Shown here: piece after piece, positions 9,469-17,380 of the stretch
Position numbering within the stretch: the stretch's first letter is position 1
How the letters are laid out: each line of letters starts with the position of its first letter
DNA from: Bradyrhizobium sp. JYMT SZCCT0428
GTDB lineage: Bacteria > Pseudomonadota > Alphaproteobacteria > Rhizobiales > Xanthobacteraceae
Direction: 5' to 3'
DNA length: 64,000 bases
Assembly: GCF_018131075.1 (NCBI RefSeq)
Contig: NZ_JAFCLS010000047.1
Location: forward strand, 1 to 64,000
Made by a program: the position numbers and the translations under genes
The notes under the pieces: model-generated
Seen by the model: the letters and a program-made list of their open reading frames with translations, nothing else
What the model was told of the DNA's origin: nothing
Databases searched by the model: none

Positions 9469-10309
9469 TCACCGCGCCAGCCATTCGGCCACGCGCTTTT
9501 GCGAATCGATGCGCGCCTCAACGTCGGTGCCGATGTGGCCGCGTTCGGGCTGGCCGGCGTCGCCGCCGCCGAGCGCACGGAGCGGCAGGTTGGCGCGATC
9601 AAAATCGTGCGGCGCGCCGGGATAGATTTCGATCCGCGCCAGCGCGCTGCGGCCGCGGGCGCCCTCCACCATCTGGCGGCAGGCCGATGGCGAACTGACG
9701 TCGTCCTTGGCGCCGATCAAGAGCAGCGTCGGCATCCGCGCGCTCCAGCCGAGGCCGGCGGAAATGCGGCAATCCGGATAGAACGCGACCGCCGAGCGAA
9801 AATCCGGCCCGTCATGGCGCCAGGCTTGCGGACGCACCGCCCACAACAGGGCGCTGGCTCCGTTCGCCCATCCCATCAGGCTGACGCGATCCTGCGCCAC
9901 CCAGTCCTGCTGCGCCAGCCATCGCCGCGTCGCCACGATATCGGCCACCCGCTCGCGGCGCGCCAGCACGCGGCGCTCCTTGTCGCGGCATTGCGGGCCG
10001 AGTTCGCGCGAGCCGTAGCTGTCCGGCAGCACGACCGCGTGTCCCGCCTTCAATAGCTGTTCGACCCAGTCGGTAACGCGGCAGCACCGGCTCGGAATGC
10101 CCGCTCAAGCCGCCGCAGCCATGCAGCGCGATCACGGTCGGAAACGGCCCGTCGCCATCAGGCTTATAGAGCTGGGCGTGCAAGTTGAGTTTTGGCGCGG
10201 GGATATCGACCTGTTTGGGGGCCGGCAATGGCGCGGCCGAAGCGGCGTTCGGCACGGCAGCGCAGGCCGCGGCAAACAGCGTCAGGAATAATAGCGTCGC
10301 TGGGCGCAT
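9469..10309 (-). pseudogene. Dienelactone hydrolase-like gene with a frameshift and missing nucleophile
   Basis: Two frames encode halves of one secreted dienelactone-hydrolase-type protein. The 5' half (from ATG 10309) has a lipoprotein- or Sec-type leader with the core LLFLTLFAAACAAV, then VIALHGCGGLSGHSEPVLPRY. The 3' half resumes at about 10075 with WVEQLLKAGHAVVLPDSYG and runs to 9469. The junction reads TACCGACTGG, where one inserted base or two lost bases break the frame. In addition the nucleophile elbow reads GWANG, so the usual Ser or Cys is Ala (codon GCG, one change from TCG). The later acid/His motifs IGAKDDVSSP and PGAPHDFD remain. The sequence reads as a decaying gene; a sequencing error could explain the frameshift but not the Ala. 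Confidence 0.8.
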
Positions 10310-10401
10310 CCGTGTTCGCCGGGTGGTTATGGCGCTTGCGGCAAAGCGTACCATAATCAGGAGGTTATCATGCGCGATCGGCGGAAATTCATCACAATCA
10401 A

Positions 10402-10443
10402 GTGGTTTCTTGCAGGTGGTTTCTTGCAGGTGGTTTTTTGCAG
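10402..10443. repeat. Three tandem 14-bp repeats
   Basis: Three head-to-tail copies of GTGGTTTCTTGCAG occur at 10402, 10416 and 10430 (the last with one C-to-T change), followed by a partial fourth. They lie between the start of the broken hydrolase gene and the DUF2093 gene. Such an array is prone to slippage and may vary in copy number between strains. Confidence 0.7.
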
Positions 10444-10507
10444 GTGGGTTTCGGGAGCGGACAGCCCAACCTATCTGTGATAGATCGGATTTGGAAAATA
10501 CACTTTA

Positions 10508-10530
10508 GTCGGCCCAGTGAATTGGCCGAC
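10508..10530. promoter_or_regulatory. Short hairpin upstream of the DUF2093 gene
   Basis: GTCGGCC and GGCCGAC are perfect inverted repeats around a 9-base spacer, 5 bp before the GGAGAG ribosome-binding site of the gene starting at 10548. It could be a leader hairpin or a protein-binding dyad; no U-tract follows, so it is not a normal terminator. Confidence 0.35.
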
Positions 10531-10547
10531 CTGTCGGAGAGTCTACG

Positions 10548-10775
10548 GTGCTGAATAAATTCGGTCCCTCGGGGCATGGCGAAGCGCAGGTGCAATATCT
10601 GGATGGCGATTTCCGCGTGGTCTCGCCGGGAACCTATGTGCGCTGCGCCATATCGGATGTGCGGATCCCGCTCGACGAGTTGAAATACTGGAGCGTCGAT
10701 CTGCAGGAAGCCTATTCGGTGCCATCAGCCGTGCTGCAGCGGCATTTTCCCGGCGCGCTGAAGACGGAAGGTTGA
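10548..10775 (+). CDS. DUF2093 family protein
   Basis: A 75-residue soluble protein recognisable as DUF2093, a short alphaproteobacterial family of unknown function. The body reads AQVQYLDGDFRVVSPGTYVRCA followed by IPLDELKYWSVDLQEAY, a conserved strand-rich core ending in a helix. Translation starts at a GTG with GGAGAG 6 bp upstream. It is convergent with lpxK. I see no metal-binding or catalytic motif. Confidence 0.85.
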   Translation: MLNKFGPSGHGEAQVQYLDGDFRVVSPGTYVRCAISDVRIPLDELKYWSVDLQEAYSVPSAVLQRHFPGALKTEG

Positions 10776-10781
10776 GTTTTT

Positions 10782-10903
10782 GTCGTCCCGGCGAACGCCG
10801 GGACCCATAACCACCGTCGTCAATTGTTGAAGCGGGCTGGAGCTCCAGCCGGCATAGCCACGCAGAACTGTGGTTATGGGTCCCGGGTCAAGCCCGGGAC
10901 GAC
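10782..10903. repeat. Long REP-like inverted repeat overlapping the lpxK 3' end
   Basis: GTCGTCCCG at 10782 pairs with CGGGACGAC ending at 10903, and GGGACCCATAACCAC at 10800 pairs with GTGGTTATGGGTCCC ending at 10884. The right arm contains the lpxK stop codon, so the last codons of lpxK are made of repeat sequence. It lies between convergent genes. Confidence 0.78.
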
Positions 10904-11925
10904 GAAGTGCGGAATTTCTTCTCGCGGGCTTTGAAGAGTTGATCGGTCACCAACCTCTTCAGCTTCGCCCCATCCTCAAACTCCAGCGTCACCGCGAACG
11001 GTACAATCGCTTTCGCCCAATCCGGCAATCCGCCGCCGACTCTCAGCCGCGCCAGATCCTTTTCCGTCGTCACCAGCGTCAGCGCGTCGCGGCCGGGCTC
11101 GGCGATCAGGCCGTCGATCTCGGCCCTCGAGAACGCGTGGTGATCGGCGAAGGCGTGCTGCCGGACCACCTCAACGCCGCTTGCCGTCAGCGTGCCAAAA
11201 AATCTTGCGGGATCGCCGATGCCGGCGAAGGCCAGCACGCGCTTGCCGCGCAGCGAAGCCACCGAATCCTGGTTCGGCACAAGGCGCGCGCGCAGCACCG
11301 GTCTATCCTGCGCGGCGATATCGGCCGCTACGCCGTCCGCGGCCTTGCCACTGCCGACGATGATGAGCGCATCGGTGCGCGCCAGTTGCGGCTTTAGCGG
11401 CGCGCGCAAGGGGCCTGCGGGAAACACCTGTCCGTTGCCGAGGCCGCGGCCGGCGTCGATCACGATCAGCGAGGCGTCCTTGGCTACCGAGGGATTTTGG
11501 AAACCGTCGTCCATCAGGATCACGGACGCCGCCAGCGAACGCGCCAGCGGAACGCCGTCGGCGCGTTGCCGCGCGACCACCACCGGCAGCGTCGCCGCCA
11601 GCATCAGCGGTTCGTCGCCGACATCGGCGGCGGCATGCCGCTCCGGATCGACCCGCACCGGCCCGCGCAATTTTCCGCCATAGCCGCGGCTGAGCACGAC
11701 GGGCGTTTCGCCGAGCTCGCGCAGCAGCTTCGCCAGCGCCAGCACCGTCGGCGTCTTGCCGGCGCCGCCGACGTGATAATTGCCGATACAAATGACGGGA
11801 ACGCCGGCATCCAGCCCGCCGCGCTGCATCCGTCTCGCGGCAATGGCGCCGTAGAGCGCGGCGAGCGGTGTCAATAGACTGGATTTGAGGGAAGGCGGGC
11901 CGTGCCAGAAGCGCGGCTCACGCAT
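10888..11925 (-). CDS. lpxK: Tetraacyldisaccharide 4'-kinase
   Basis: This 345-residue inner-membrane enzyme phosphorylates the 4' position of the lipid A disaccharide precursor. It has the N-terminal LTPLAALYGAIAARRM membrane-associated helix, the P-loop GNYHVGGAGKTPTV, and VILMDDGFQNPS, which contains the DDGFQ signature of LpxK. Later motifs VLAFAGIGDPARFF and VTTEKDLARL are also typical. Its start overlaps the end of waaA by 8 bp, indicating translational coupling. The C-terminal residues RTSSSRA are encoded by a REP-like repeat and are probably an extension acquired by repeat insertion. Confidence 0.96.
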   Translation of the reverse strand: MREPRFWHGPPSLKSSLLTPLAALYGAIAARRMQRGGLDAGVPVICIGNYHVGGAGKTPTVLALAKLLRELGETPVVLSRGYGGKLRGPVRVDPERHAAADVGDEPLMLAATLPVVVARQRADGVPLARSLAASVILMDDGFQNPSVAKDASLIVIDAGRGLGNGQVFPAGPLRAPLKPQLARTDALIIVGSGKAADGVAADIAAQDRPVLRARLVPNQDSVASLRGKRVLAFAGIGDPARFFGTLTASGVEVVRQHAFADHHAFSRAEIDGLIAEPGRDALTLVTTEKDLARLRVGGGLPDWAKAIVPFAVTLEFEDGAKLKRLVTDQLFKAREKKFRTSSSRA

Positions 11926-13204
11926 TCGCGGCTCCCATTTCGAGCCGCAGCTGCAACAGGTACGGCTCCAGCGCGATCATCGTGCGATCCAGCGCGCCGC
12001 CAAGCTGTTCGACCACGCGCTCGGAGGCGGCAAGCGATACTTCGCGCGCCCTGGGATCGGCGAGCAGCTGACCGAGTTGCTTGACCAGGGCTTCCTGGGT
12101 GTCGGCTTTTCGCGCGCCGCCGGCCTGATCGAGCGCCTCGTAGACGTCGCCGAAATTGAAGACATGCGGCCCATGCACGATCGAGGCGCCGAGCTTGATC
12201 GCTTCGATCGGATTTTGCCCGCCATGCTCGACCAGCGATCCGCCCATGAACACGATCGGCGACAACCGGTAGAACAACCCGAGCTCGCCCATGGTATCGG
12301 CGACATAGATGTCGGTCGCAGCGACAGGCAATTCCTCGCGCGAACGCAACGACGCATGCAGGCCGGACGCCTCGACCATGCGCGCGATCGCCTCGCCGCG
12401 ATCGGGATGCCGCGGCACGATCACGGTGAGCAGGTTCGGAAAGAATCCGGCGAGCGTCTTGTGCGCCTCCGCCAGCATCTCGTCCTCGCCGGGATGGGTG
12501 GAGGCGGCGATGACGACCGGACGGCCGCGCGTCATCGACATCAGCCGCTCCAGCTTGGCTTGATCCGCCGGTGGCGCGGGAACGTCGAGCTTGAGATTGC
12601 CTGTCGTCACGACGTTGGGACAGCCAAGCGTCGAAAACCTGTCGGCATCGGTTTCCGACTGCGCGAGGCACAGTTCGAACCGGCCGAGCAGCGCCGAGAT
12701 GGTGCCGGAGACACGCCGCCAGCGCGGAAACGAGCGAGGCGACATGCGGCCGTTGATCAGCACCATCGGCACCCGCCGCGCCGCGCTCGACAGGATCAAA
12801 TTCGGCCACAGATCGGACTCGATGAACAGCGCCAGCGAGGGACGCCAATGGTCGAGAAACCGCGCGACATAGCGCGGCGAGTCGTAGGGGACATATTGAT
12901 GGATGACGTCGGGCGGAAACCGCTTGGCGACAACCGCCGCCGAGGTCACCGTGCCGGAGGTGAGGAGGATGCGCAGGTTCAGCGCCCGCAGCTGCTCGAC
13001 CAGCGCTGCCGAGGCCAGCACCTCGCCGACGCTGGCGCCGTGAATCCACACCAGCGGCCCGACCGGGCGAACATCGGCGCTCACGCCGCGGCGCTCACTG
13101 ACACGCGCCGGATCTTCCTTGCCGAGTTTCAGCCGCCGGTTGATGAACGCAGGCGCCAGCGGCACCATCGCGGACGACAGGCTCCGGTAGACGCGCAACG
13201 TCAT
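11918..13204 (-). CDS. waaA: 3-deoxy-D-manno-octulosonic acid transferase
   Basis: A 428-residue GT30 glycosyltransferase (WaaA/KdtA) that adds Kdo residues to lipid IVA on the cytoplasmic face of the inner membrane. The motif VWIHGASVGEVLAS contains the catalytic acidic region, and the C-terminal domain shows NLKLDVP, ASTHPGEDEM, MGGSLVEHGGQNPIEA and GPHVFNF. The start at 13204 gives the usual short membrane-associated N-terminus (LRVYRSLSSAM). An upstream frame from 13258 would overlap the acyltransferase gene. It lies 16 bp after that gene and overlaps lpxK, so it is mid-operon. Confidence 0.96.
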   Translation of the reverse strand: MTLRVYRSLSSAMVPLAPAFINRRLKLGKEDPARVSERRGVSADVRPVGPLVWIHGASVGEVLASAALVEQLRALNLRILLTSGTVTSAAVVAKRFPPDVIHQYVPYDSPRYVARFLDHWRPSLALFIESDLWPNLILSSAARRVPMVLINGRMSPRSFPRWRRVSGTISALLGRFELCLAQSETDADRFSTLGCPNVVTTGNLKLDVPAPPADQAKLERLMSMTRGRPVVIAASTHPGEDEMLAEAHKTLAGFFPNLLTVIVPRHPDRGEAIARMVEASGLHASLRSREELPVAATDIYVADTMGELGLFYRLSPIVFMGGSLVEHGGQNPIEAIKLGASIVHGPHVFNFGDVYEALDQAGGARKADTQEALVKQLGQLLADPRAREVSLAASERVVEQLGGALDRTMIALEPYLLQLRLEMGAANA

Positions 13205-13220
13205 CGGCAGCGGCAGCGAA

Positions 13221-13934
13221 TTAACCAAGGGCGGCCTCCGGACGTCCGACAGCCGCATAGGCGCGGCGAGTCGCTTCGTTCAGATAAGTCTCTACCTGTT
13301 GGCGCAGCTTTTCCATGGTCTCTGCGTCGGCGTCCGGCGGCACGAAAACCGCATCGATGCCTACCACGGCACCCCTGCCGAATGGCAAATTGATGGTGGA
13401 GGAGTCCCAATTTTTCAAACGGATGAACCGGCTGGTCACCATCGCAAAGGGGAGAATCGGCCGTCCGGACTCCCGCGCCAGCATGATGAGGCCGAGTCCC
13501 ACCACCCGCGCCCGCTTCGGCACGTCGGCGGTGGTCGCGACATTCCACCCCTGCTCCAGCGCCTGCACCATCTCGCGGAACGCGCCGACGCCTCCCTTGC
13601 GGTGAAACGCGCCGCCATGGTCGCCGGAACCTCTGATGGTTCCGATGCCGAGCCGTTCGGCCGCAATGGCGTTGAACTCGCCGTCGCGATGCCGCGAGAT
13701 CAGGACCTTGGCGCGATAGCTCTCCTTGGTCTTGATGAACGGCGTGATGAAATGCTGGCCGTGCCAGAAGGCGAGGATCGCCGGCATCGCCGGCTCGACC
13801 TGGTCGTAGACGTCAGCCGGTTCGTAGCTGAACTTGTTGGTCAGCCAGACCAGCCGCAGATATTCGGCCGCAAGCACACCGAGCGCACGCTGAACCCAGC
13901 TGCTGCGCAGCAAATCGCGAAGGAATCGTTTCAA
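13221..13934 (-). CDS. DUF374-type lysophospholipid/lipid A acyltransferase
   Basis: A 237-residue member of the DUF374 acyltransferase-like family, found next to waaA in Rhizobiales. It has an N-terminal membrane-associated segment, the motif AFWHGQHF (in place of the HX4D box), SRHRDGEFNAIAAERLGIGTIRGS, and KRARVVGLGLIMLARESGRPILPFA. Family members are thought to acylate lipid substrates at the inner membrane. The position between DUF4170 and waaA implies a role in lipid A or Kdo-lipid modification. Its start overlaps the DUF4170 stop by 4 bp (ATGA). Confidence 0.88.
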   Translation of the reverse strand: MKRFLRDLLRSSWVQRALGVLAAEYLRLVWLTNKFSYEPADVYDQVEPAMPAILAFWHGQHFITPFIKTKESYRAKVLISRHRDGEFNAIAAERLGIGTIRGSGDHGGAFHRKGGVGAFREMVQALEQGWNVATTADVPKRARVVGLGLIMLARESGRPILPFAMVTSRFIRLKNWDSSTINLPFGRGAVVGIDAVFVPPDADAETMEKLRQQVETYLNEATRRAYAAVGRPEAALG

Positions 13935-14191
13935 CGGGCAGGCTTCGCGTCTTGCTTCGTATCCTGCCCCGGATCGAGCAGCCGGTGGAGGTGGACAACA
14001 AAATAGCGCATATGGGCGTTGTCCACGGTCTGCTGCGCCTTCGCCTTCCAGGCCGCATGGGCGGTGGCGTAATTGGGAAACACGCCGACGATCTCAACCT
14101 GATCGAGATCCTTGAACGTCGTGTGTTCGAGATCGGTCAACTCGCCGCCGATGACGAGATGAAGCAGTTGCGGCGGGGCACTATCTGGCAT
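13931..14191 (-). CDS. DUF4170 family protein
   Basis: An 86-residue protein of the DUF4170 family, a small soluble alphaproteobacterial protein encoded in lipid A operons. The core is LHLVIGGELTD, then VEIVGVFPNYATAHAAWKAKAQQTVD, then RYFVVHLHRLL. The ATG at 14191 is preceded by TAGGAAC; an upstream in-frame start at 14221 adds ten residues without a better site. It overlaps the acyltransferase gene by ATGA, so they are translationally coupled. Function is unknown. Confidence 0.87.
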   Translation of the reverse strand: MPDSAPPQLLHLVIGGELTDLEHTTFKDLDQVEIVGVFPNYATAHAAWKAKAQQTVDNAHMRYFVVHLHRLLDPGQDTKQDAKPAR

Positions 14192-14286
14192 GATGGTTGT
14201 TCCTAACGAGGTGCCCGGCAAGCAAGGTTGTTGAGGCGTATCGCGTGATGAGTGGCGTGACGAATCGTGGGGCAGATCCGGTGTGT

Positions 14287-15096
14287 TCAGGGCAGCGGAC
14301 GGATTCGAAAATGCTCGACAATGCGTGCATGCCGATCAAGTCCCGCAGCCACCAGCACCCCGTGCGTCACCTCCCGGCGATTATACTCAATCGTGTCCCC
14401 CGAGAGCGCCGTCATCCTACCATCGGCTTCGTGCACGATCAAATTCGCCGCCGCAAGGTCCCAATCGCGGCTCTGGCCGCCCGCAAAAGCGGCGTCCAGG
14501 CTGCCGTCGGCGACCCGGCACAGCCGAAGCGCCAGTGAGCCGATTCGCGGAAACAGCGTGATCTCATCGGATGACGGGCTCAGCCGCTGCACCAGCGGCT
14601 TGGGGCCGGCCATGCGGGAAAAATCCAGATCCGTGCCTGCGGTCGCCAGCACGCGCTTGCCGTTGCGCGTGGCGCCCTGCCCGCGTACCGCGAAGAAGAA
14701 TTCGTCGGTCGCCGGTGCGAACACCGCCGCCAGCACCGGCGTGGCATCGGCCACCAGCGCGATGCTCACGCACCAGTCCTCGCGGCCGGCCAGATAGGCG
14801 CGGGTGCCGTCGATGGGATCGACGATCCAGACCAGTTTCTTGCCGAGGCGCGTGTCGTCGTCGACGCTTTCTTCCGACAGCCAGCCATAATCCGGCGTTG
14901 CCGCGCGCAACCGGCTTTCGACGAGATCGTTGACGGCGATGTCGGCTTCCGACACCGGCGACGAGGCGCCCTTGGTCCAGTTCTTCAATTCAGTGCGAAA
15001 CAACGACAGCGCCAGCGCCCCCGCCTCCCGCACCGTCTCCGTCAGCAGCGCGGCGTCGCGCGCCTTTGTCGTGCCCAGAGTATCAGCGTCCGCCAA
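14287..15096 (-). CDS. cysQ: 3'(2'),5'-bisphosphate nucleotidase / inositol-monophosphatase family
   Basis: A 269-residue Mg-dependent phosphatase, probably converting 3'-phosphoadenosine 5'-phosphate to AMP in sulfate assimilation. Metal-binding motifs are WIVDPIDGTRAYLAG and RDWDLAAANLIVHEADG, with GWLSEESVDDDT supplying the early acidic ligand. Other inositol-phosphatase substrates are possible. It overlaps the 3' end of pmbA by 14 bp and precedes DUF4170 by 95 bp, so it belongs to the leftward envelope operon. Confidence 0.9.
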   Translation of the reverse strand: MADADTLGTTKARDAALLTETVREAGALALSLFRTELKNWTKGASSPVSEADIAVNDLVESRLRAATPDYGWLSEESVDDDTRLGKKLVWIVDPIDGTRAYLAGREDWCVSIALVADATPVLAAVFAPATDEFFFAVRGQGATRNGKRVLATAGTDLDFSRMAGPKPLVQRLSPSSDEITLFPRIGSLALRLCRVADGSLDAAFAGGQSRDWDLAAANLIVHEADGRMTALSGDTIEYNRREVTHGVLVAAGLDRHARIVEHFRIRPLP

Positions 15097-16489
15097 GCGT
15101 CAAACCCTCGATGCGCACCGTCGGCGCATTGACGCCATAGCGGAATTCCAGATTGTTGGCTGCAGTCAGCGACTGGAAGATCGCCAGCAGGTGGCCCGCA
15201 ATAGTCACTTCGCTGACGGGATAGGTGATCTCGCCGTTCTCTATCCAGAAGCCGGACGCGCCGCGGCTGTAATCGCCGGTGACGCCGTTGACGCCGGAGC
15301 CGATCAAATCGGTGACGTAAAAGCCCTGCTTGATATCGGAGATCAGTTCGGCCGGTGTCGGCTCGCCCGCCTCCATGTGCAGATTGTACGATCCCGGCGA
15401 CGGCGACGACGATACGCCGCGATGCGCATGGCCGGTCGTGACCAGTCCGAGTTCGCGCGCGGTCGCGGTGTCCAGCAGCCACGAGGTCAGCACGCCCTCG
15501 TCGATGATCGCGAGCTTCTTCACCGTGACGCCCTCGGCATCGAAGGTCTGCGAACGCAATCCGCGCACCCGCAGCGGATCGTCGATGATGCGGATGTTTT
15601 TGGCGAACAGTTGCTCACCCATGCGGTCTTTCAGGAAACTGGTCTTGCGCGCGATCGAGGCGCCGTTGACGGCGCCGACGAGATGGCCGACGAGCGATCC
15701 CGAGACCCGCGGATCGAACACGACCGGCACCTTGCAGGTCTCGACCTTGCGCGGATTGGCGCGCGCCACCGTGCGTTCGCCCGCCTTGCGGCCGACGCTT
15801 TCGGGCGCGGCGAGATCGGAGGCATGCGGCGCCGACGTGTAGTCGTAGTCGCGCTCCATCCCGGTGCCTTCGCCCGATATCGCGGTCATCGAGATGCCCT
15901 GGCTCGATCGCAGATACGAGCCGTGGAACCCGGTCGAGGTCACCAGCACCATGCCGCCGATGCCGCTCGATGCCGACGCGCCGCCGGATCGCGTCACGCC
16001 CTTGACCGCAAGCGCCGCGGCTTCCGCTTCTACGGCGCGGCGTTCGAGTTCGGAAGTCGAGGGAACCGTGCGATCGAGCAGGTCGAGATCGGCGAACTCG
16101 CGTGCCAGGAGTGAAGGATCGGCGAGACCAACATATTTGTCGTCGGGTGCGACCTTCGCCATCGCGACCGCGCGCTCGGCCAGTTTCGAAATGCCATCGC
16201 CGCTGATGTCGTTGGTCGAGACCACGGCCTGGCGCTGTCCGACCAGCACGCGCAATCCGACATCGTCGCCTTCCGAGCGCTCGGATTCCTCGACGCGGCC
16301 ATCGCGCACTTCGACGCCTTGGCTGACGCCGCGCACCGCGACCGCATCAGCCGCATCGGCGCCGGCGCGTTTGGCGGCCTCGACCAGCTGCTGCGCCAGT
16401 GTCGAGAGCGCCGACTGGTCGAACAGGTCGGAGGTCGCGGAAGATGAAGGCTTGGATGGTGAAGAGTTCACAAACAAAATCCCTGACAT
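15083..16489 (-). CDS. pmbA: TldD/PmbA family metalloprotease
   Basis: A 468-residue TldD/PmbA-family protein. In Enterobacteria TldD and PmbA (TldE) form a heteromeric protease that matures microcin B17 and degrades CcdA. Recognisable blocks are VRDGRVEESERSEGDDVGLRV near the N-terminus, KVPVVFDPRVSGSLVGHLVGAVNG in the middle, and YSRGASGFWIENGEITYPV near the C-terminus. I see no HExxxH zinc motif of the TldD type, so this is the PmbA partner; the tldD gene is not in the window. A GTG at 16471 is an alternative start. It is the first gene of the envelope operon. Confidence 0.93.
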   Translation of the reverse strand: MSGILFVNSSPSKPSSSATSDLFDQSALSTLAQQLVEAAKRAGADAADAVAVRGVSQGVEVRDGRVEESERSEGDDVGLRVLVGQRQAVVSTNDISGDGISKLAERAVAMAKVAPDDKYVGLADPSLLAREFADLDLLDRTVPSTSELERRAVEAEAAALAVKGVTRSGGASASSGIGGMVLVTSTGFHGSYLRSSQGISMTAISGEGTGMERDYDYTSAPHASDLAAPESVGRKAGERTVARANPRKVETCKVPVVFDPRVSGSLVGHLVGAVNGASIARKTSFLKDRMGEQLFAKNIRIIDDPLRVRGLRSQTFDAEGVTVKKLAIIDEGVLTSWLLDTATARELGLVTTGHAHRGVSSSPSPGSYNLHMEAGEPTPAELISDIKQGFYVTDLIGSGVNGVTGDYSRGASGFWIENGEITYPVSEVTIAGHLLAIFQSLTAANNLEFRYGVNAPTVRIEGLTLGGR

Positions 16490-16759
16490 TGAAGCGAGTT
16501 GGGACGCAAATCAGCCGACCCATCAGATGTGCCTGATTCACGGGGATTTCAAGCATTTTGACGCCTCAAAAGCCAATCATTTTCGGCTTCAAAGCAAGGA
16601 CTCGTCAATCATGCGTGCCAAGGTCTTGTCAATCATGCGAGCAGAAGCGGCGCCGGTGACCTCGGGTTAACCAGCCTTTTTAAGCCGAAACGGAAACCGC
16701 TCGGCTAAGGTCTCACACATCGACCGGGAACATAATTCCGGCGGGGAGACTAAAAAGCC

Positions 16760-17284
16760 GTGAGGCGTCAAACAGCAACAAGCGGGATCAATCCCGCCGG
16801 GTCGGGCCGCGCATTGCGGCTCGACCCTCTTTCCCTTCCGCTCCGCTTCGATGCGCAGGACACCCGCGCCGACGGCGGCGTGCGGCAGATCGAACTTCAC
16901 CGCGAACGCGTCGTGCTGCGCCGTGCCGTCAAGGGCATGCAGATGGCCGTCAATGTTCGCGTCAGCGATTTCCTCGGCGTGGCTTTGCGCGGTCTCGACG
17001 ACGCGCAGATGCTGGTGCTGGTGCATCGCGATCCCTCACTGAACATTCCGCTTGGCGTCAGTTCCGATGCCGAGGAAATCACTTCCGCCTGGCAGATGTG
17101 GAGCGATATCTTCGCGCTTCCGCAATTGCCGGAAGACAAGCGCCGCGATCCGGCCCAGCGCCGCCGCCGCCACAACGCGATCCGCGCCCGCCGCCCGAAA
17201 TTTCTGGTGCGCCGCCGCGCCGGCGATTTGCTCAACCCGGCGAATATTCATCAGGGCGAGCGCGAGATCATCGCAAGGGATTGA
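16760..17284 (+). CDS. DUF6101 family protein
   Basis: A 174-residue protein matching the alphaproteobacterial family I know as DUF6101. It begins with a GTG and has GGGGAG 11 bp upstream. The central part VVLRRAVKGMQMAVNVRVSDF and VLVHRDPSLNIPL is conserved-looking, and the C-terminal 50 residues are very basic, with RRRRHNAIRARRPKFLVRRR. The basic tail suggests nucleic acid or anionic membrane contact, but the function is unknown. The 270-bp gap upstream (16490-16759) holds a short direct repeat TCAATCATGCG at 16606 and 16630 and no gene. Confidence 0.78.
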   Translation: MRRQTATSGINPAGSGRALRLDPLSLPLRFDAQDTRADGGVRQIELHRERVVLRRAVKGMQMAVNVRVSDFLGVALRGLDDAQMLVLVHRDPSLNIPLGVSSDAEEITSAWQMWSDIFALPQLPEDKRRDPAQRRRRHNAIRARRPKFLVRRRAGDLLNPANIHQGEREIIARD

Positions 17285-17293
17285 GATTGTTTT

Positions 17294-17378
17294 CGTAGGG
17301 TGGGTTAGCCGAAGGCGTAACCCACCGCTGAACGGAAGATCAAGATGATGGGTTTCGCTTCGCTCTACCCATCCTACG
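17294..17378. repeat. GTAGGGTGGGTT-type palindromic repeat
   Basis: CGTAGGGTGGGTTAGCC at the left and CTACCCATCCTACG at the right are inverted partners, with internal GCCGAAGGCG and CGCTTCGC blocks. The same family of GGATT/GGGTT-ACGC palindromes recurs at 35664-35752, 37320-37510 and 38297-38392. It lies between the convergent DUF6101 and ubiA genes. Confidence 0.7.
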
Positions 17379-17380
17379 CT

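Noticed and set aside
16606-16640. Short direct repeat TCAATCATGCG as an operator pair for DUF6101
   Set aside because: Two copies 24 bp apart are notable, but neither is symmetric and no promoter elements align with them.
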